This document shows positions 1-9,092 of a stretch of DNA of 45,066 nt, one piece after another. The stretch covers positions 1-45,066 of the forward strand of contig JAURCF010000004.1 in the NCBI GenBank assembly GCA_030828565.1. Direction: 5' to 3'. The notes below the pieces were generated by a model, which was not told the DNA's origin, searched no databases, and worked only from the letters and a program-made list of their open reading frames with translations. The DNA comes from Flavobacteriaceae bacterium (lineage in GTDB: Bacteria > Bacteroidota > Bacteroidia > Flavobacteriales > Flavobacteriaceae). A program made the translations under genes and the position numbers. Position 1 is the first letter of the stretch. Each line of letters begins with the position of its first letter.

Positions 1-891
1 GCAATTAGTGACAATCAAAACATTCGAATTTCTTACCAAACAGGATTTAGAAATCCAACCAATCAAGATCAATACATTGCCCTAAATGCAGGGGATAAGA
101 TTTTGATGGGTTCTTCGCCTGATAGTGTTGAAAGATTTAATATTGACATTCCAATTCCAGGAACTGATACTGTTTTCAAAGGAATTACCGGAGAGCACGT
201 GTTTACTCACGCTCTTAATAGTGTTACGCTTGCACCAGCGAGTCTTGAAAACGTAGAGTCTGAATTTGTTCGTTCATTAGAGGTAGGATATCGTTTGAAT
301 ACCAGCGATCTTTCAATTGATTTTTCAGGATACTATAGTGACTTCGATAACTTTATTGCAGCACAAGGAGTTTATGTTCCCTTATTTATTGGGGCTTCTG
401 GAACAGGAGAAGAGGCAGTTGCTGCTGGAGCGTTGTTCCCGTTTGCTGTAGATGGAAACGTTGATGAAGATGTAAAAACGCTAGGAGCAAGTGTCTCTGT
501 TGAAAAAAGCTTGTATGACAATTACACCCTTGGATTTGTCTATGAGTTTAACAAGCTAGACTATGACAGAACCGATTCTTCGTTTGAGCCTTCGTTTAAC
601 ACTCCTGAAAATCAGATAAAAGTTAGTTTGTCGGGAAGAAAATTATTTGATAATTTCTCTTTCAACGTGAGTGCTCGTTATTTTGACGATTATTACTACG
701 AGTCTTCTTTTATTGATAGAACGGTAGAATCTGCCGTTATATTTGATGCTCAGGTAAGCATGAACTTAACAGCTATCGATGGAATCCTTAAAGTAGGAGG
801 AGCCAACGTAGGGGGAGATGACTATGTAAACATGCCAGGTAGTGGTATGATTGGAAACCAATACTATGTTTCCTTGACATTAAATCCTTAA
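1..891 (+). CDS. TonB-dependent outer-membrane receptor, C-terminal fragment
   Basis: The frame is open from the first base of the window, so this is the 3' part (296 residues) of a longer gene whose start lies upstream. The translation has alternating polar/aromatic beta-strand segments and the phrase RISYQTGFRNPTNQDQYI, typical of the late barrel strands of SusC/TonB-dependent receptors, and it ends in a short strand (QYYVSLTLNP) like a porin C-terminal strand. Plug domain and TonB box are not in the window, so the substrate cannot be judged. It would sit in the outer membrane and import a ligand using ExbBD-TonB energy. The in-frame TTG/ATG at 103-108 is internal, not a real start. A strong terminator follows directly. 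Confidence 0.85.
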   Translation, partial: AISDNQNIRISYQTGFRNPTNQDQYIALNAGDKILMGSSPDSVERFNIDIPIPGTDTVFKGITGEHVFTHALNSVTLAPASLENVESEFVRSLEVGYRLNTSDLSIDFSGYYSDFDNFIAAQGVYVPLFIGASGTGEEAVAAGALFPFAVDGNVDEDVKTLGASVSVEKSLYDNYTLGFVYEFNKLDYDRTDSSFEPSFNTPENQIKVSLSGRKLFDNFSFNVSARYFDDYYYESSFIDRTVESAVIFDAQVSMNLTAIDGILKVGGANVGGDDYVNMPGSGMIGNQYYVSLTLNP

Positions 892-913
892 TAGTTAATT
901 CATAATATTTTTT

Positions 914-938
914 AAAGGCACCTTCGGGTGCCTTTTTT
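914..938 (+). terminator. Rho-independent terminator with UUCG tetraloop
   Basis: A perfect 9-bp stem, AAAGGCACC (914-922) and GGTGCCTTT (927-935), closes on a TTCG tetraloop and runs into a T tract. It lies 22 bases after the stop of the TonB receptor and ends transcription before atpD. Confidence 0.93.
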
Positions 939-986
939 ATGTAATAAAAACCTAAAAAAGAATTCTTTTTTTCAGGAAGAAACAGC

Positions 987-994
987 TATATTTG
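987..994 (+). promoter_or_regulatory. Promoter -7 element of atpDC
   Basis: TATATTTG matches the Bacteroidota housekeeping -7 consensus TAnnTTTG. A T-rich stretch at 965-972 may act as the upstream element. The element lies 59 bases before the atpD start and downstream of the preceding terminator. Confidence 0.7.
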
Positions 995-1032
995 CACCTT
1001 TAAATTTGTCGATAAAGTCACCATCACGTTAA

Positions 1033-2565
<1,533 letters not shown>

Positions 2566-2581
2566 TTATTAAACTCGATTT

Positions 2582-2863
2582 ATGTATTTAGAAATCGTTA
2601 GCCCAGAAGCTACATTATTTAGCGGAGAAGTTACATCTGTTGCTGTTCCGGGGACTGACGGCGCTTTCCAAATGTTGAACATGCACGCTCCCATAGTTTC
2701 TATTTTAGAACAAGGGATCGTTAAAATTCAAGGCAACTTTTCCCTCGATAATGAGCATGCTTCTAAATTTAAAAAAGGAAACGACAACGAATTTTTGTTA
2801 GAAATTGAATCCGGTGTCATTGAAATGCGCGAAAATAAAGTGATTATTCTGGCTGACTCCTAG
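2582..2863 (+). CDS. atpC: F1F0 ATP synthase epsilon subunit (short form)
   Basis: Epsilon is the small F1 rotor subunit that couples gamma to the c-ring. The 93 residues cover only the N-terminal beta-sandwich domain: YLEIVSPEATLFSGEV is followed by the VPGTDGAFQML turn and the late strand FLLEIESGVIEMRENKV. Proteobacterial homologues run to about 135-140 residues because of a helical C-terminal domain that inhibits ATP hydrolysis; this protein stops before it. It is co-transcribed with atpD (16-base gap). Short epsilon subunits are common in Bacteroidota, so this is not a truncation artefact. Confidence 0.95.
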   Translation: MYLEIVSPEATLFSGEVTSVAVPGTDGAFQMLNMHAPIVSILEQGIVKIQGNFSLDNEHASKFKKGNDNEFLLEIESGVIEMRENKVIILADS

Positions 2864-2933
2864 ACCCCTAATAGCTCAGTAGTCCGATTCAATAGGTTTT
2901 AATTTTTTACATTAAAACAAAATCCATACAAAG

Positions 2934-4751
2934 ATGATTCTTCGATTACTGCCATTACTTTTGTTTCTTTGGCCTTTAATTAGCCATTCACAAAAAGAGG
3001 TTTCTCAGGAAAATCTTGAGGAAGTTATAATCACTTCATCTCGAATTGACGTCCCGTTTTCTAAAAATTCAAGAACTATTGATATCATTTCTGCCAAAGA
3101 TATTCAGCAAAGTGCAGCTACAACTATTGCGGATGTTTTGCAGCAAATTACGGGAGTTGATATTCGAAGAAGAGGTACAGGAGGCTCTCAGGCCGACTTG
3201 TATCTTCGAGGCGGCGGATTTGACCAAACACTCTTATTGATTGACGGAATTAAGGTAGAAGACCCTCAAACGGGACACCACAGCCTTAATATTTTAGTAC
3301 CCATTGAAGTGGTAGAACGTATTGAAGTCGTGAAAGGGCCAGCCGCACGAATCTTTGGGCAAAATGCGTTTACGGGTGCGATTAACATTGTGACAAAAAA
3401 AAAGCTGTCTAGTAACCTAAATTTAAACCTACAAGCAGGTTCGTTTGACCAATACAATCGCTCAATAACCTTTGGAGGCAAACTGAATAAAACCAATCAT
3501 ATCGTTCACTTTTCCCAAGCATCATCTGATGGATATCGATACAATACCGATTATAAAAACACCAATGGTTTTGTGAAAAGCACTTTCTATAGCCGTGCAA
3601 CTCCGATTAATTTTATTGCTACATTTTCCGAACGAGATTTTGGAGCCAACGGATTTTACGGTTCTTCTTCTGCAATTGATCAGTACGAAGAAACACAAGC
3701 TAGTTTGTTAGGAGTTTCGACGGCGCTTAAGTCGGGTAATTGGGTGTTTAAACCCAGAGTGTTTTGGAAACGAAATCAAGACATGTATCTTTTTGTAAGA
3801 CACAATCCTTCTTTGTACCGAAACCTACACATTTCAAACAAAATAGGCGCTGAATTTAATGCCTCTTACTCATCAAAATTGGGGATATCGGGTGTTGGCG
3901 TTGATGTCAATAAAATAACCATTTCGAGTAACAATTTGGGAGATCGCAACCGCTCCTCAACAACCCTTTTCTTAGAGCACAAATTTTTATTAGCTAATAA
4001 CCAATTGGATATTACCCCAGGGATTGCTGTCAATCATTTTTCGGATTTTGGAACGCATATTTTTCCAGGAATTGATATAGGATATCAAATCAACGATGTT
4101 TTTAGACTTTATGCCAATGGAGGAATTACATACCGTGTTCCTACTTATACCGATTTGTATTACAGCTCATCAACAACTGTAGGAGACGAGAATTTACAGC
4201 CAGAGTCTGCGATTGCACAAGAATTGGGGGGTGTTTTGCAATTTTCAAACATTAGAATTTCTGCGGCCGTTTTCAATCGCGATTCTGACGATTTGATTGA
4301 TTATGTAAAAGAAAAAGAGGAGGATCGTTGGAAGGCAACCAATTTTGCAAAACTCAATTCAAAAGGAATAGAATTAAATACTCAATTTGTCTTTTCGCTG
4401 TTTAATTTGATTCAAAAATTCAATGTGGGTTACACCTATTTAGAGGACGAAATTAAGGACGTGAGTGTAAATTACTCGCGCTATTCTATCAATTCTTTAA
4501 AACATCATCTTACTACAAATGCAAGCCTTAAGATACATCAGAAAATACCTTTGAGCATTGTGTATAAGTTTGCAGAGCGCAGCTTGGGAGATTCGTATTC
4601 TGTAGTTGATGCTGCGATTCGATACCAGACCAGTCGGGTTACTTTTTCGTTGATAGCCAACAATATTTTCGATGAAAGCTATTCGGAAACTAATTTAGTA
4701 CCCATGCCCAAAAGCAATTTTCTTTTGGGAATGAATTTTCACTTTTTCTAG
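2934..4751 (+). CDS. TonB-dependent receptor, BtuB-like
   Basis: A 605-residue outer-membrane receptor. Residues 1-19 form a signal peptide ending near ISHSQ. The plug domain follows (about 30-150): a TonB-box-like EEVIITSSRID, ADVLQQITGVDIRRRG, LYLRGGGFDQTLLLIDGIKV, and VVERIEVVKGPAARIFGQNA, then INIVTKK. The remainder is a beta barrel ending in a terminal aromatic residue (FHFF). The size and plug resemble the BtuB/vitamin-and-siderophore class rather than the roughly 1000-residue SusC class. There is no recognisable cobalamin riboswitch or SusD gene beside it, so the ligand is unknown. No clear TAnnTTTG box precedes it; it could be read through from atpC 70 bases upstream. Confidence 0.9.
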   Translation: MILRLLPLLLFLWPLISHSQKEVSQENLEEVIITSSRIDVPFSKNSRTIDIISAKDIQQSAATTIADVLQQITGVDIRRRGTGGSQADLYLRGGGFDQTLLLIDGIKVEDPQTGHHSLNILVPIEVVERIEVVKGPAARIFGQNAFTGAINIVTKKKLSSNLNLNLQAGSFDQYNRSITFGGKLNKTNHIVHFSQASSDGYRYNTDYKNTNGFVKSTFYSRATPINFIATFSERDFGANGFYGSSSAIDQYEETQASLLGVSTALKSGNWVFKPRVFWKRNQDMYLFVRHNPSLYRNLHISNKIGAEFNASYSSKLGISGVGVDVNKITISSNNLGDRNRSSTTLFLEHKFLLANNQLDITPGIAVNHFSDFGTHIFPGIDIGYQINDVFRLYANGGITYRVPTYTDLYYSSSTTVGDENLQPESAIAQELGGVLQFSNIRISAAVFNRDSDDLIDYVKEKEEDRWKATNFAKLNSKGIELNTQFVFSLFNLIQKFNVGYTYLEDEIKDVSVNYSRYSINSLKHHLTTNASLKIHQKIPLSIVYKFAERSLGDSYSVVDAAIRYQTSRVTFSLIANNIFDESYSETNLVPMPKSNFLLGMNFHFF

Positions 4752-4771
4752 GGCAATAAGCGTGTTTTTTA

Positions 4772-5245
4772 TTAGAGTTTGAGTTGATTGATTTTATCGA
4801 AAACCAAATGCGATTCCCAACCTCTGTAAAACAAATAATCGGCGATTTTTTTCTTTACTTTAAGCGGGTGCGTTTCGGAAATTTGAGCTTTTCTTTTCTT
4901 TATTAAGTCATCAAGCGTAGTTAGGTATTCGTGCTCATCGATTTCACGGAGTGCCAATCGGATATTGTATTGCGATATTTGTCGAATTTTCAATTCATTT
5001 TCAATTCTAATTTTTCCCCATTTTTTGATACGAAATTTACCTCGGGCAAAACTTTTTGAGAATCGAGTTTCATTTAAAAACTCATCAGAGATCAGTTGTG
5101 CAACAATTTGCTCAACAGCACTGGGAATCATGTTCATTTGTTTGAGTTTTTGAACAACCTCAAAATGACATCGATCCTGATAGGAACAATAGGCTTCCAA
5201 TTTTTGTTTTGCTTCCTGAATCGTGTATGATTTTTTATAGTGCAT
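4772..5245 (-). CDS. recX: Regulatory protein RecX
   Basis: RecX family proteins bind RecA filaments and modulate recombination and the SOS response. The 157-residue protein has the family's three-helix repeats: KLEAYCSYQDRCHFEV near the N-terminus, LISDEFLNETRFSKSFARGK in the middle (the signature 'L..E.fLde.RFA..fvr.k') and KKKIADYLFYRGWESHLV at the end. I chose the ATG at 5245 (MHYKKSYTIQEAK). An in-frame ATG at 5275 would lie inside the terminator hairpin of the upstream gene rng and add ten unconserved residues. It converges with the BtuB-like receptor, 20 bases apart. Confidence 0.88.
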   Translation of the reverse strand: MHYKKSYTIQEAKQKLEAYCSYQDRCHFEVVQKLKQMNMIPSAVEQIVAQLISDEFLNETRFSKSFARGKFRIKKWGKIRIENELKIRQISQYNIRLALREIDEHEYLTTLDDLIKKRKAQISETHPLKVKKKIADYLFYRGWESHLVFDKINQLKL

Positions 5246-5273
5246 ATTGCAAATAAAGGAAAAATTATGGCAC

Positions 5274-5299
5274 AAAAAAAGCGGCTCGAAAGCCGCTTT
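5274..5299 (-). terminator. Terminator downstream of rng
   Basis: On the minus strand a 9-bp stem, AAAGCGGCT and AGCCGCTTT, with a TTCG loop is followed by a run of Ts (plus strand 5274-5280). It starts four bases after the rng stop codon, so rng is the end of its transcript and recX is probably transcribed separately or by read-through. Confidence 0.9.
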
Positions 5300-5302
5300 A
5301 GT

Positions 5303-6853
5303 TTATACGTGAATCACTTTTTTTTGGTTATCAAAAAAGCGATAATGTAAATAGGTGTAAGCATCTCTAGGGATTATCTTCACCCATTTCTTATGTTCAA
5401 AATACCATTTTGAACGAATGGATGGAAATCCCTTTGTTACATACGCCGCAATAAAAGGATGCAAATGCAAGGTGATTCCTTTTCCTGCGTGTTTTTTATT
5501 TGTAACAATCTTTTCTAATTCGCCTGAAATTATGTCAATCAAAACAATAGGAGCTTCTACCTCACCATTTAGGTTTGGGTTTTTCTCTTTGGTTTTGATA
5601 TCCATTTCAGGACGTACACGTTGCCGTGTCATTTGTATTAAGCCAATTTTACTTGGTGGAAGTATTTTGTGCTTTGCGCGATCTGACTCCATTTCTTCTC
5701 TGAAATGGTCAAAAAGCTTCTTACGATTTTGAGGTTTTACCATGTCGATAAAATCAACTACAATAATTCCTCCCATATCACGCAATCGAAGTTGCAACGC
5801 AATTTCGGTTGCAGCAATCATGTTTACTTCAAGCGCAGTATCTTCCTGATTTTTGGCTTTGTTAGATCGATTTCCGCTGTTGACGTCTATTACATGGAGT
5901 GCTTCGGTATGTTCTATAATTAAGTACGCACCTCGACTCATGGAGACGGTTCTTCCAAAGGATGTTTTGATTTGGCGATCAACGCCATATTTTTCAAAAA
6001 TCGGAAGATCAGCATTGTAATAATTAGCAATCGATTTCTTATCGGGAGCTATTTGATCCAAATAGTCCTTTACTTCTGTTAACATTGTTTGATCATCTAC
6101 ATGAATACCAGAAAAGGAATCGTCAAATACGTCTCGTAATATAGACGAAGCACGATTCATTTCACTAAGTACTTTGGTAGGGTGTTCAGCATGTCGAATT
6201 TTTTTGCACATGCCTGTCCAACGATCGAACAGGTTTTGCAAATCTTTATCCAATTCAGCGACTTTTTTGCCCTCTGCTACCGTCCGTACAATGACACCAA
6301 ACCCTTTGGGTCGGATGCTTTGAACCAATCGTTTGAGGCGGTTTTTTTCTTCTCGAGACCCTATTTTTTGTGAAATAGAAATTCGATCTGAAAAAGGAAC
6401 CAATACCAAATAACGACCTGCAAAAGAAAGCTCAGAACTAATTCTGGGCCCTTTTGTAGAAATGGGTTCTTTTATGATTTGTACAAGAATGGATTGATTG
6501 GCTTTGATAGCGTCTAAAATGCTACCATCTTTATCAATCTCCGGTTCTAATGGAAATTTTTTTGGTGAAAAATCTTTCACCTTACCTGTGCTTACACCTT
6601 TGATGAATTTTAAGAGGGTAGTAATCTTTGGACCCAAGTCGTGGTAATGCAAAAAGGCATCTTTCTCATACCCTACATTAACAAATGCGGCGTTGAGACC
6701 AGAAACGGGTTTTTTGATTTTAGCAATAAAAATGTCACCTACACTAAACTTGTTATTGTCTACTTCTTTATATAATTCAATCAATTTTCCATCCCTTAGC
6801 AGGGCAAAATCCACCGCGGAGGCATTGGAACGAATAATTAGTTCTTTACTCAC
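5303..6853 (-). CDS. rng: Ribonuclease G/E family endoribonuclease
   Basis: RNase E/G family enzymes cut single-stranded AU-rich RNA and mature 5S/16S rRNA. The 516-residue protein has an S1 RNA-binding domain at about 35-125 (VGDIFIAKIKKPVSGLNAAF; KDAFLHYHDLG), a 5'-sensor/RNase H-like region, and the DNase I-like catalytic subdomain. The two Mg-binding aspartates are in VIDVNSGNRSN (about 324) and IIVVDFIDM (about 366). The zinc-link cysteines (CPxCxG in E. coli RNase E/G) are missing: the corresponding stretch reads MTRQRVRPEMDIKTKEK. There is no long degradosome scaffold, so it is RNase G-sized. It follows HU and a tiny basic gene on the same strand; its leader carries two hairpins. Confidence 0.95.
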   Translation of the reverse strand: MSKELIIRSNASAVDFALLRDGKLIELYKEVDNNKFSVGDIFIAKIKKPVSGLNAAFVNVGYEKDAFLHYHDLGPKITTLLKFIKGVSTGKVKDFSPKKFPLEPEIDKDGSILDAIKANQSILVQIIKEPISTKGPRISSELSFAGRYLVLVPFSDRISISQKIGSREEKNRLKRLVQSIRPKGFGVIVRTVAEGKKVAELDKDLQNLFDRWTGMCKKIRHAEHPTKVLSEMNRASSILRDVFDDSFSGIHVDDQTMLTEVKDYLDQIAPDKKSIANYYNADLPIFEKYGVDRQIKTSFGRTVSMSRGAYLIIEHTEALHVIDVNSGNRSNKAKNQEDTALEVNMIAATEIALQLRLRDMGGIIVVDFIDMVKPQNRKKLFDHFREEMESDRAKHKILPPSKIGLIQMTRQRVRPEMDIKTKEKNPNLNGEVEAPIVLIDIISGELEKIVTNKKHAGKGITLHLHPFIAAYVTKGFPSIRSKWYFEHKKWVKIIPRDAYTYLHYRFFDNQKKVIHV

Positions 6854-6867
6854 AATGATGATTTTGT

Positions 6868-6891
6868 ATTTATACAGTTTACTGTATAAAT
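6868..6891 (-). other. Inverted repeat in the rng leader (hairpin 1)
   Basis: A perfect 10-bp inverted repeat, ATTTATACAG (6868-6877) and CTGTATAAAT (6882-6891), with a 4-base loop. It begins 14 bases upstream of the rng start codon, so it would form an RNA hairpin in the 5' untranslated region, or a dyad operator. Confidence 0.75.
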
Positions 6892-6916
6892 GGATTAATA
6901 ATTAATAGTACACAGG

Positions 6917-6946
6917 ATTTTTAAGGCCTGTCGAAATCTTAAAAAT
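6917..6946 (-). other. Inverted repeat in the rng leader (hairpin 2)
   Basis: A perfect 9-bp inverted repeat, ATTTTTAAG (6917-6925) and CTTAAAAAT (6938-6946), encloses a 12-base spacer. It lies 63-93 bases upstream of the rng start. The stem is almost entirely A/T, so its stability is modest. Confidence 0.55.
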
Positions 6947-6997
6947 TACGAACGATAACTTAAAGATTTCATTTCAAAGAGCGATGAATGTTGTTCC

Positions 6998-7030
6998 AAA
7001 AAGAAAAAGTAGTAACTACTTTTTCTTTTT
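6998..7030 (-). terminator. 15-bp hairpin overlapping the end of the small basic gene
   Basis: A perfect 15-bp inverted repeat, AAAAAGAAAAAGTAG (6998-7012) and CTACTTTTTCTTTTT (7016-7030), has only a 3-base loop. On the minus strand the first arm encodes the last four lysine codons and stop of the 30-residue gene, and the second arm supplies the U-rich tail. It is likely an intrinsic terminator or 3'-end stabiliser between this gene and rng. Confidence 0.65.
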
Positions 7031-7108
7031 GTGTCGATTTGCTCGACTTCTTTTTTTACGCTTGTGCGTAGCTACCTTGTGTCTTTTACGTTTTTTACCA
7101 CTTGGCAT
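7016..7108 (-). CDS. 30-residue lysine/arginine-rich protein, probable small ribosomal protein
   Basis: The minus strand encodes MPSGKKRKRHKVATHKRKKR followed by SRANRHKKKK and a TAG stop. The protein is half lysine or arginine, has no acidic residue, and resembles ribosomal proteins such as bL34/THX in composition. From memory, a nearly identical tiny protein is conserved across Bacteroidota next to HU and rng, and a Bacteroidota-specific small large-subunit protein (named bL38, if I recall correctly) was seen in the Flavobacterium johnsoniae ribosome; I cannot verify that this is the same protein. It lies 32 bases downstream of the HU gene on the same strand and is easily missed in annotation because of its length. 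Confidence 0.8.
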   Translation of the reverse strand: MPSGKKRKRHKVATHKRKKRSRANRHKKKK

Positions 7109-7140
7109 AATGTAATTCGTTTAAATTAATGAAAGTTGCC

Positions 7141-7431
7141 TTATTTTACAGCAACATTAGATTTTACACTTTCAACAAACACTTTAGCAGGCTTAAAAGC
7201 CGGAATGTTGTGTGCGGGTATTTTTATAGTTGTGTTTTTTGAAATATTTCTTCCCGTTTTTTCAGCTCTTGTCTTAACGATAAAGCTTCCAAAACCTCTT
7301 AAATATACATTTTCACCTCCTTCAAGAGATTCTTTAACTTCTTGCATAAAATGTTCAACAGTGGCAAGAACTTCATTTTTTTCAATCCCAAGATTTTCTG
7401 AAATTTTTGCTACAATTTCTGCTTTGGTCAT
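7141..7431 (-). CDS. HU family DNA-binding protein
   Basis: Nucleoid-associated HU/IHF-type protein that bends DNA as a dimer. The 96 residues contain the N-terminal helices (MTKAEIVAKISENLGI), the saddle (VYLRGFGSFIVKTRAEKTGR) and the DNA-embracing arm with the conserved IPAHNIPAFKP turn around the intercalating proline. The length is that of single-domain HU/IHF. It is upstream of the 30-residue basic gene (32-base gap) and probably co-transcribed with it. Whether it acts as HU or as one IHF subunit cannot be decided from the sequence. Confidence 0.95.
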   Translation of the reverse strand: MTKAEIVAKISENLGIEKNEVLATVEHFMQEVKESLEGGENVYLRGFGSFIVKTRAEKTGRNISKNTTIKIPAHNIPAFKPAKVFVESVKSNVAVK

Positions 7432-7470
7432 AGCGCTGTAATTTTAATTTTGTTTTGTTTTTAAGGTTCG

Positions 7471-7478
7471 CAAATATA
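7471..7478 (-). promoter_or_regulatory. Promoter -7 element for the HU gene
   Basis: On the minus strand TATATTTG matches TAnnTTTG exactly and lies 39 bases upstream of the HU start codon. A TTG at 7495-7493 is a weak, closely spaced upstream element. Confidence 0.65.
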
Positions 7479-7535
7479 TAAATTAATATTGACAATACAC
7501 CGATGCTAATCGGCTAATATTAAATGAGATATCAT

Positions 7536-7543
7536 TATATTTC
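7536..7543 (+). promoter_or_regulatory. Probable -7 element for mutY
   Basis: TATATTTC differs from TAnnTTTG only in the last base and lies 20 bases before the mutY start codon, a spacing seen at several other promoters in this window. Confidence 0.45.
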
Positions 7544-7563
7544 GTCCTGTTATAATTGACACC

Positions 7564-8604
7564 ATGAATTTCTCCAATTTATTGATAGACTGGTATTTGA
7601 AAAATAAACGAGACTTGCCTTGGAGGCAACTCAAGGAACCGTATGCTATTTGGCTCTCAGAAATTATTTTACAACAAACGCGCGTAGCTCAGGGTTGGGC
7701 CTACTATGAAAAGTTTCTCAACCAGTTTCCTTCTGTTTTTGACCTAGCTGCCGCCTCCGAACAAGATGTTATTAAATGTTGGCAAGGATTGGGATACTAT
7801 AGTCGCGCTCGAAACCTCCATAAAGCAGCCCAAATTATTGTAAAGGATTATCGCGGAAAGATGCCTAACAGCTACGATGCATTGTTGCAATTGCCGGGAA
7901 TTGGCGACTATACGGCCAGTGCAATTGCCTCCATTTGTTTTGGTCACAAAACCCCTGTAGTGGATGGGAATGTGTATCGATTTTTAGGACGTTTTTTTGG
8001 CATTCAAACTCCAATTAACTCCTCCAAAGGGATCAAAGAATACAAAGAATTGGCCTTTGCATTGATAGATTATAAGGATCCTGCAACATTCAATCAGGCC
8101 ATTATGGAATTAGGAGCATTGCAGTGTAAACCCCAAAATCCAAATTGCTCCGAATGCCCATTTCAATTCAAATGTGTTGCTTTTGCTGAGAATACCATAA
8201 AGTCATTGCCCGTAAAAATTAATAAGACTAAGATTAAAACACGACACTTTAACTATTTGGTTTTTATCGGAAATGCATCGGACACTCTATTAGTACGACG
8301 AACTGGCAAAGGAATTTGGCAAAACCTGTATGAGTTTCCGCTTCTCGAAAGCGACACCCTCATGAGTGAAACAGCACTTAAAAATCATAGTAATTTTCCA
8401 AAATGGGCGCTTCATTCTCATTCTGAAATTTCACTTTACAATGAGACTCCTATTGTACATAAGCTCTCTCATCAACATTTAATTACTCAATTTTGGATTG
8501 TTTCTGCTCTTGATCTACCGGCCTCTAGTATTGCTATTGAAAAGCTTGAAAAATATCCCGTTTCCGCATTAACAGCACGTTTTTTAAATGACTTTCATTT
8601 TTAG
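7564..8604 (+). CDS. mutY: A/G-specific adenine glycosylase MutY
   Basis: Removes adenine mispaired with 8-oxoguanine. The 346-residue protein has the catalytic glutamate region EIILQQTRVAQ near 35-45, the helix-hairpin-helix LPGIGDYTASAI near 110, the catalytic aspartate in PVVDGNVYRF near 132, and a 4Fe-4S cluster motif C-x6-C-x2-C-x5-C beginning with the Cys of LQCKPQ near 187. The C-terminal third is the NUDIX-like domain that recognises 8-oxoG. The start is the ATG giving MNFSNLLIDWYLKNKRDLPW, the usual MutY N-terminus. The promoter of the next gene, ssb, overlaps its stop codon region. Confidence 0.96.
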   Translation: MNFSNLLIDWYLKNKRDLPWRQLKEPYAIWLSEIILQQTRVAQGWAYYEKFLNQFPSVFDLAAASEQDVIKCWQGLGYYSRARNLHKAAQIIVKDYRGKMPNSYDALLQLPGIGDYTASAIASICFGHKTPVVDGNVYRFLGRFFGIQTPINSSKGIKEYKELAFALIDYKDPATFNQAIMELGALQCKPQNPNCSECPFQFKCVAFAENTIKSLPVKINKTKIKTRHFNYLVFIGNASDTLLVRRTGKGIWQNLYEFPLLESDTLMSETALKNHSNFPKWALHSHSEISLYNETPIVHKLSHQHLITQFWIVSALDLPASSIAIEKLEKYPVSALTARFLNDFHF

Positions 8605-8612
8605 TACCTTTG
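8605..8612 (+). promoter_or_regulatory. Promoter -7 element for ssb
   Basis: TACCTTTG starts on the base after the mutY stop codon and lies 21 bases before the ssb ATG. It fits TAnnTTTG, so ssb-gldE-gldD can be transcribed independently of mutY. Confidence 0.65.
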
Positions 8613-8633
8613 AAGTATTAATTCAAAAAAATC

Positions 8634-9080
8634 ATGAGTGGAACATTAAACAAAGTAATGCTAATAGGGCATCTAGGAGACGAAGTTAAAATGCATTATT
8701 TTGAAGGCGGCGGCTCTATTGGAAGATTTCCCCTTGCCACCAACGAAACCTATACCAACAAAGCAGGCGAAAAAGTTTCTAATACCGAATGGCATAATAT
8801 TGTGGTTAGAAACAAAGCGGCTGAAGTTTGTGAAAAGTATCTTAATAAAGGAGACAAGGTTTATATAGAAGGACGTATAAAAACACGAAAATGGCAAGGA
8901 GAAGACGGCAATCCTAGATATTCAACGGAAATCAACGTAGATGAGTTTACATTTTTAACTCCAAAAGGCGAGGTGTCGGCTTCTGCCAACCCCGCTTCAG
9001 AACAAGCTGTGGCTCAGCCAAGCTCTCCGCCTGCTGCTACATCACAACCCAAAGAACCTTCGGATGACTTACCTTTTTAA
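8634..9080 (+). CDS. ssb: Single-stranded DNA-binding protein SSB
   Basis: Binds single-stranded DNA as a tetramer during replication, recombination and repair. Residues 1-105 form the OB fold (NKVMLIGHLGDEVKMHY; NTEWHNIVVRNKAAEV; DKVYIEGRIKTRKWQ). A proline/alanine/serine-rich linker follows, ending in the acidic partner-binding tip PSDDLPF, which recruits Exo I, RecO, PriA and other repair proteins. Length of 148 residues is normal. It precedes gldE by 12 bases, a gene order conserved in flavobacteria. Confidence 0.97.
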   Translation: MSGTLNKVMLIGHLGDEVKMHYFEGGGSIGRFPLATNETYTNKAGEKVSNTEWHNIVVRNKAAEVCEKYLNKGDKVYIEGRIKTRKWQGEDGNPRYSTEINVDEFTFLTPKGEVSASANPASEQAVAQPSSPPAATSQPKEPSDDLPF

Positions 9081-9092
9081 ATAATTTTAGCA

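Noticed and set aside
2868-2905. Possible tRNA-like stretch (TAGCTCAGTAGT and GATTCAATAGG)
   Set aside because: It resembles a D-arm and a T-arm at a glance, but there is no acceptor stem, no anticodon arm and only about 70 bases between genes; it is a chance match in the atpC-receptor gap.
7136-7441. Plus-strand open frame of 101 codons opposite HU
   Set aside because: It is the antisense shadow of the HU gene; the translation is a Ser/Phe-rich string without family resemblance.
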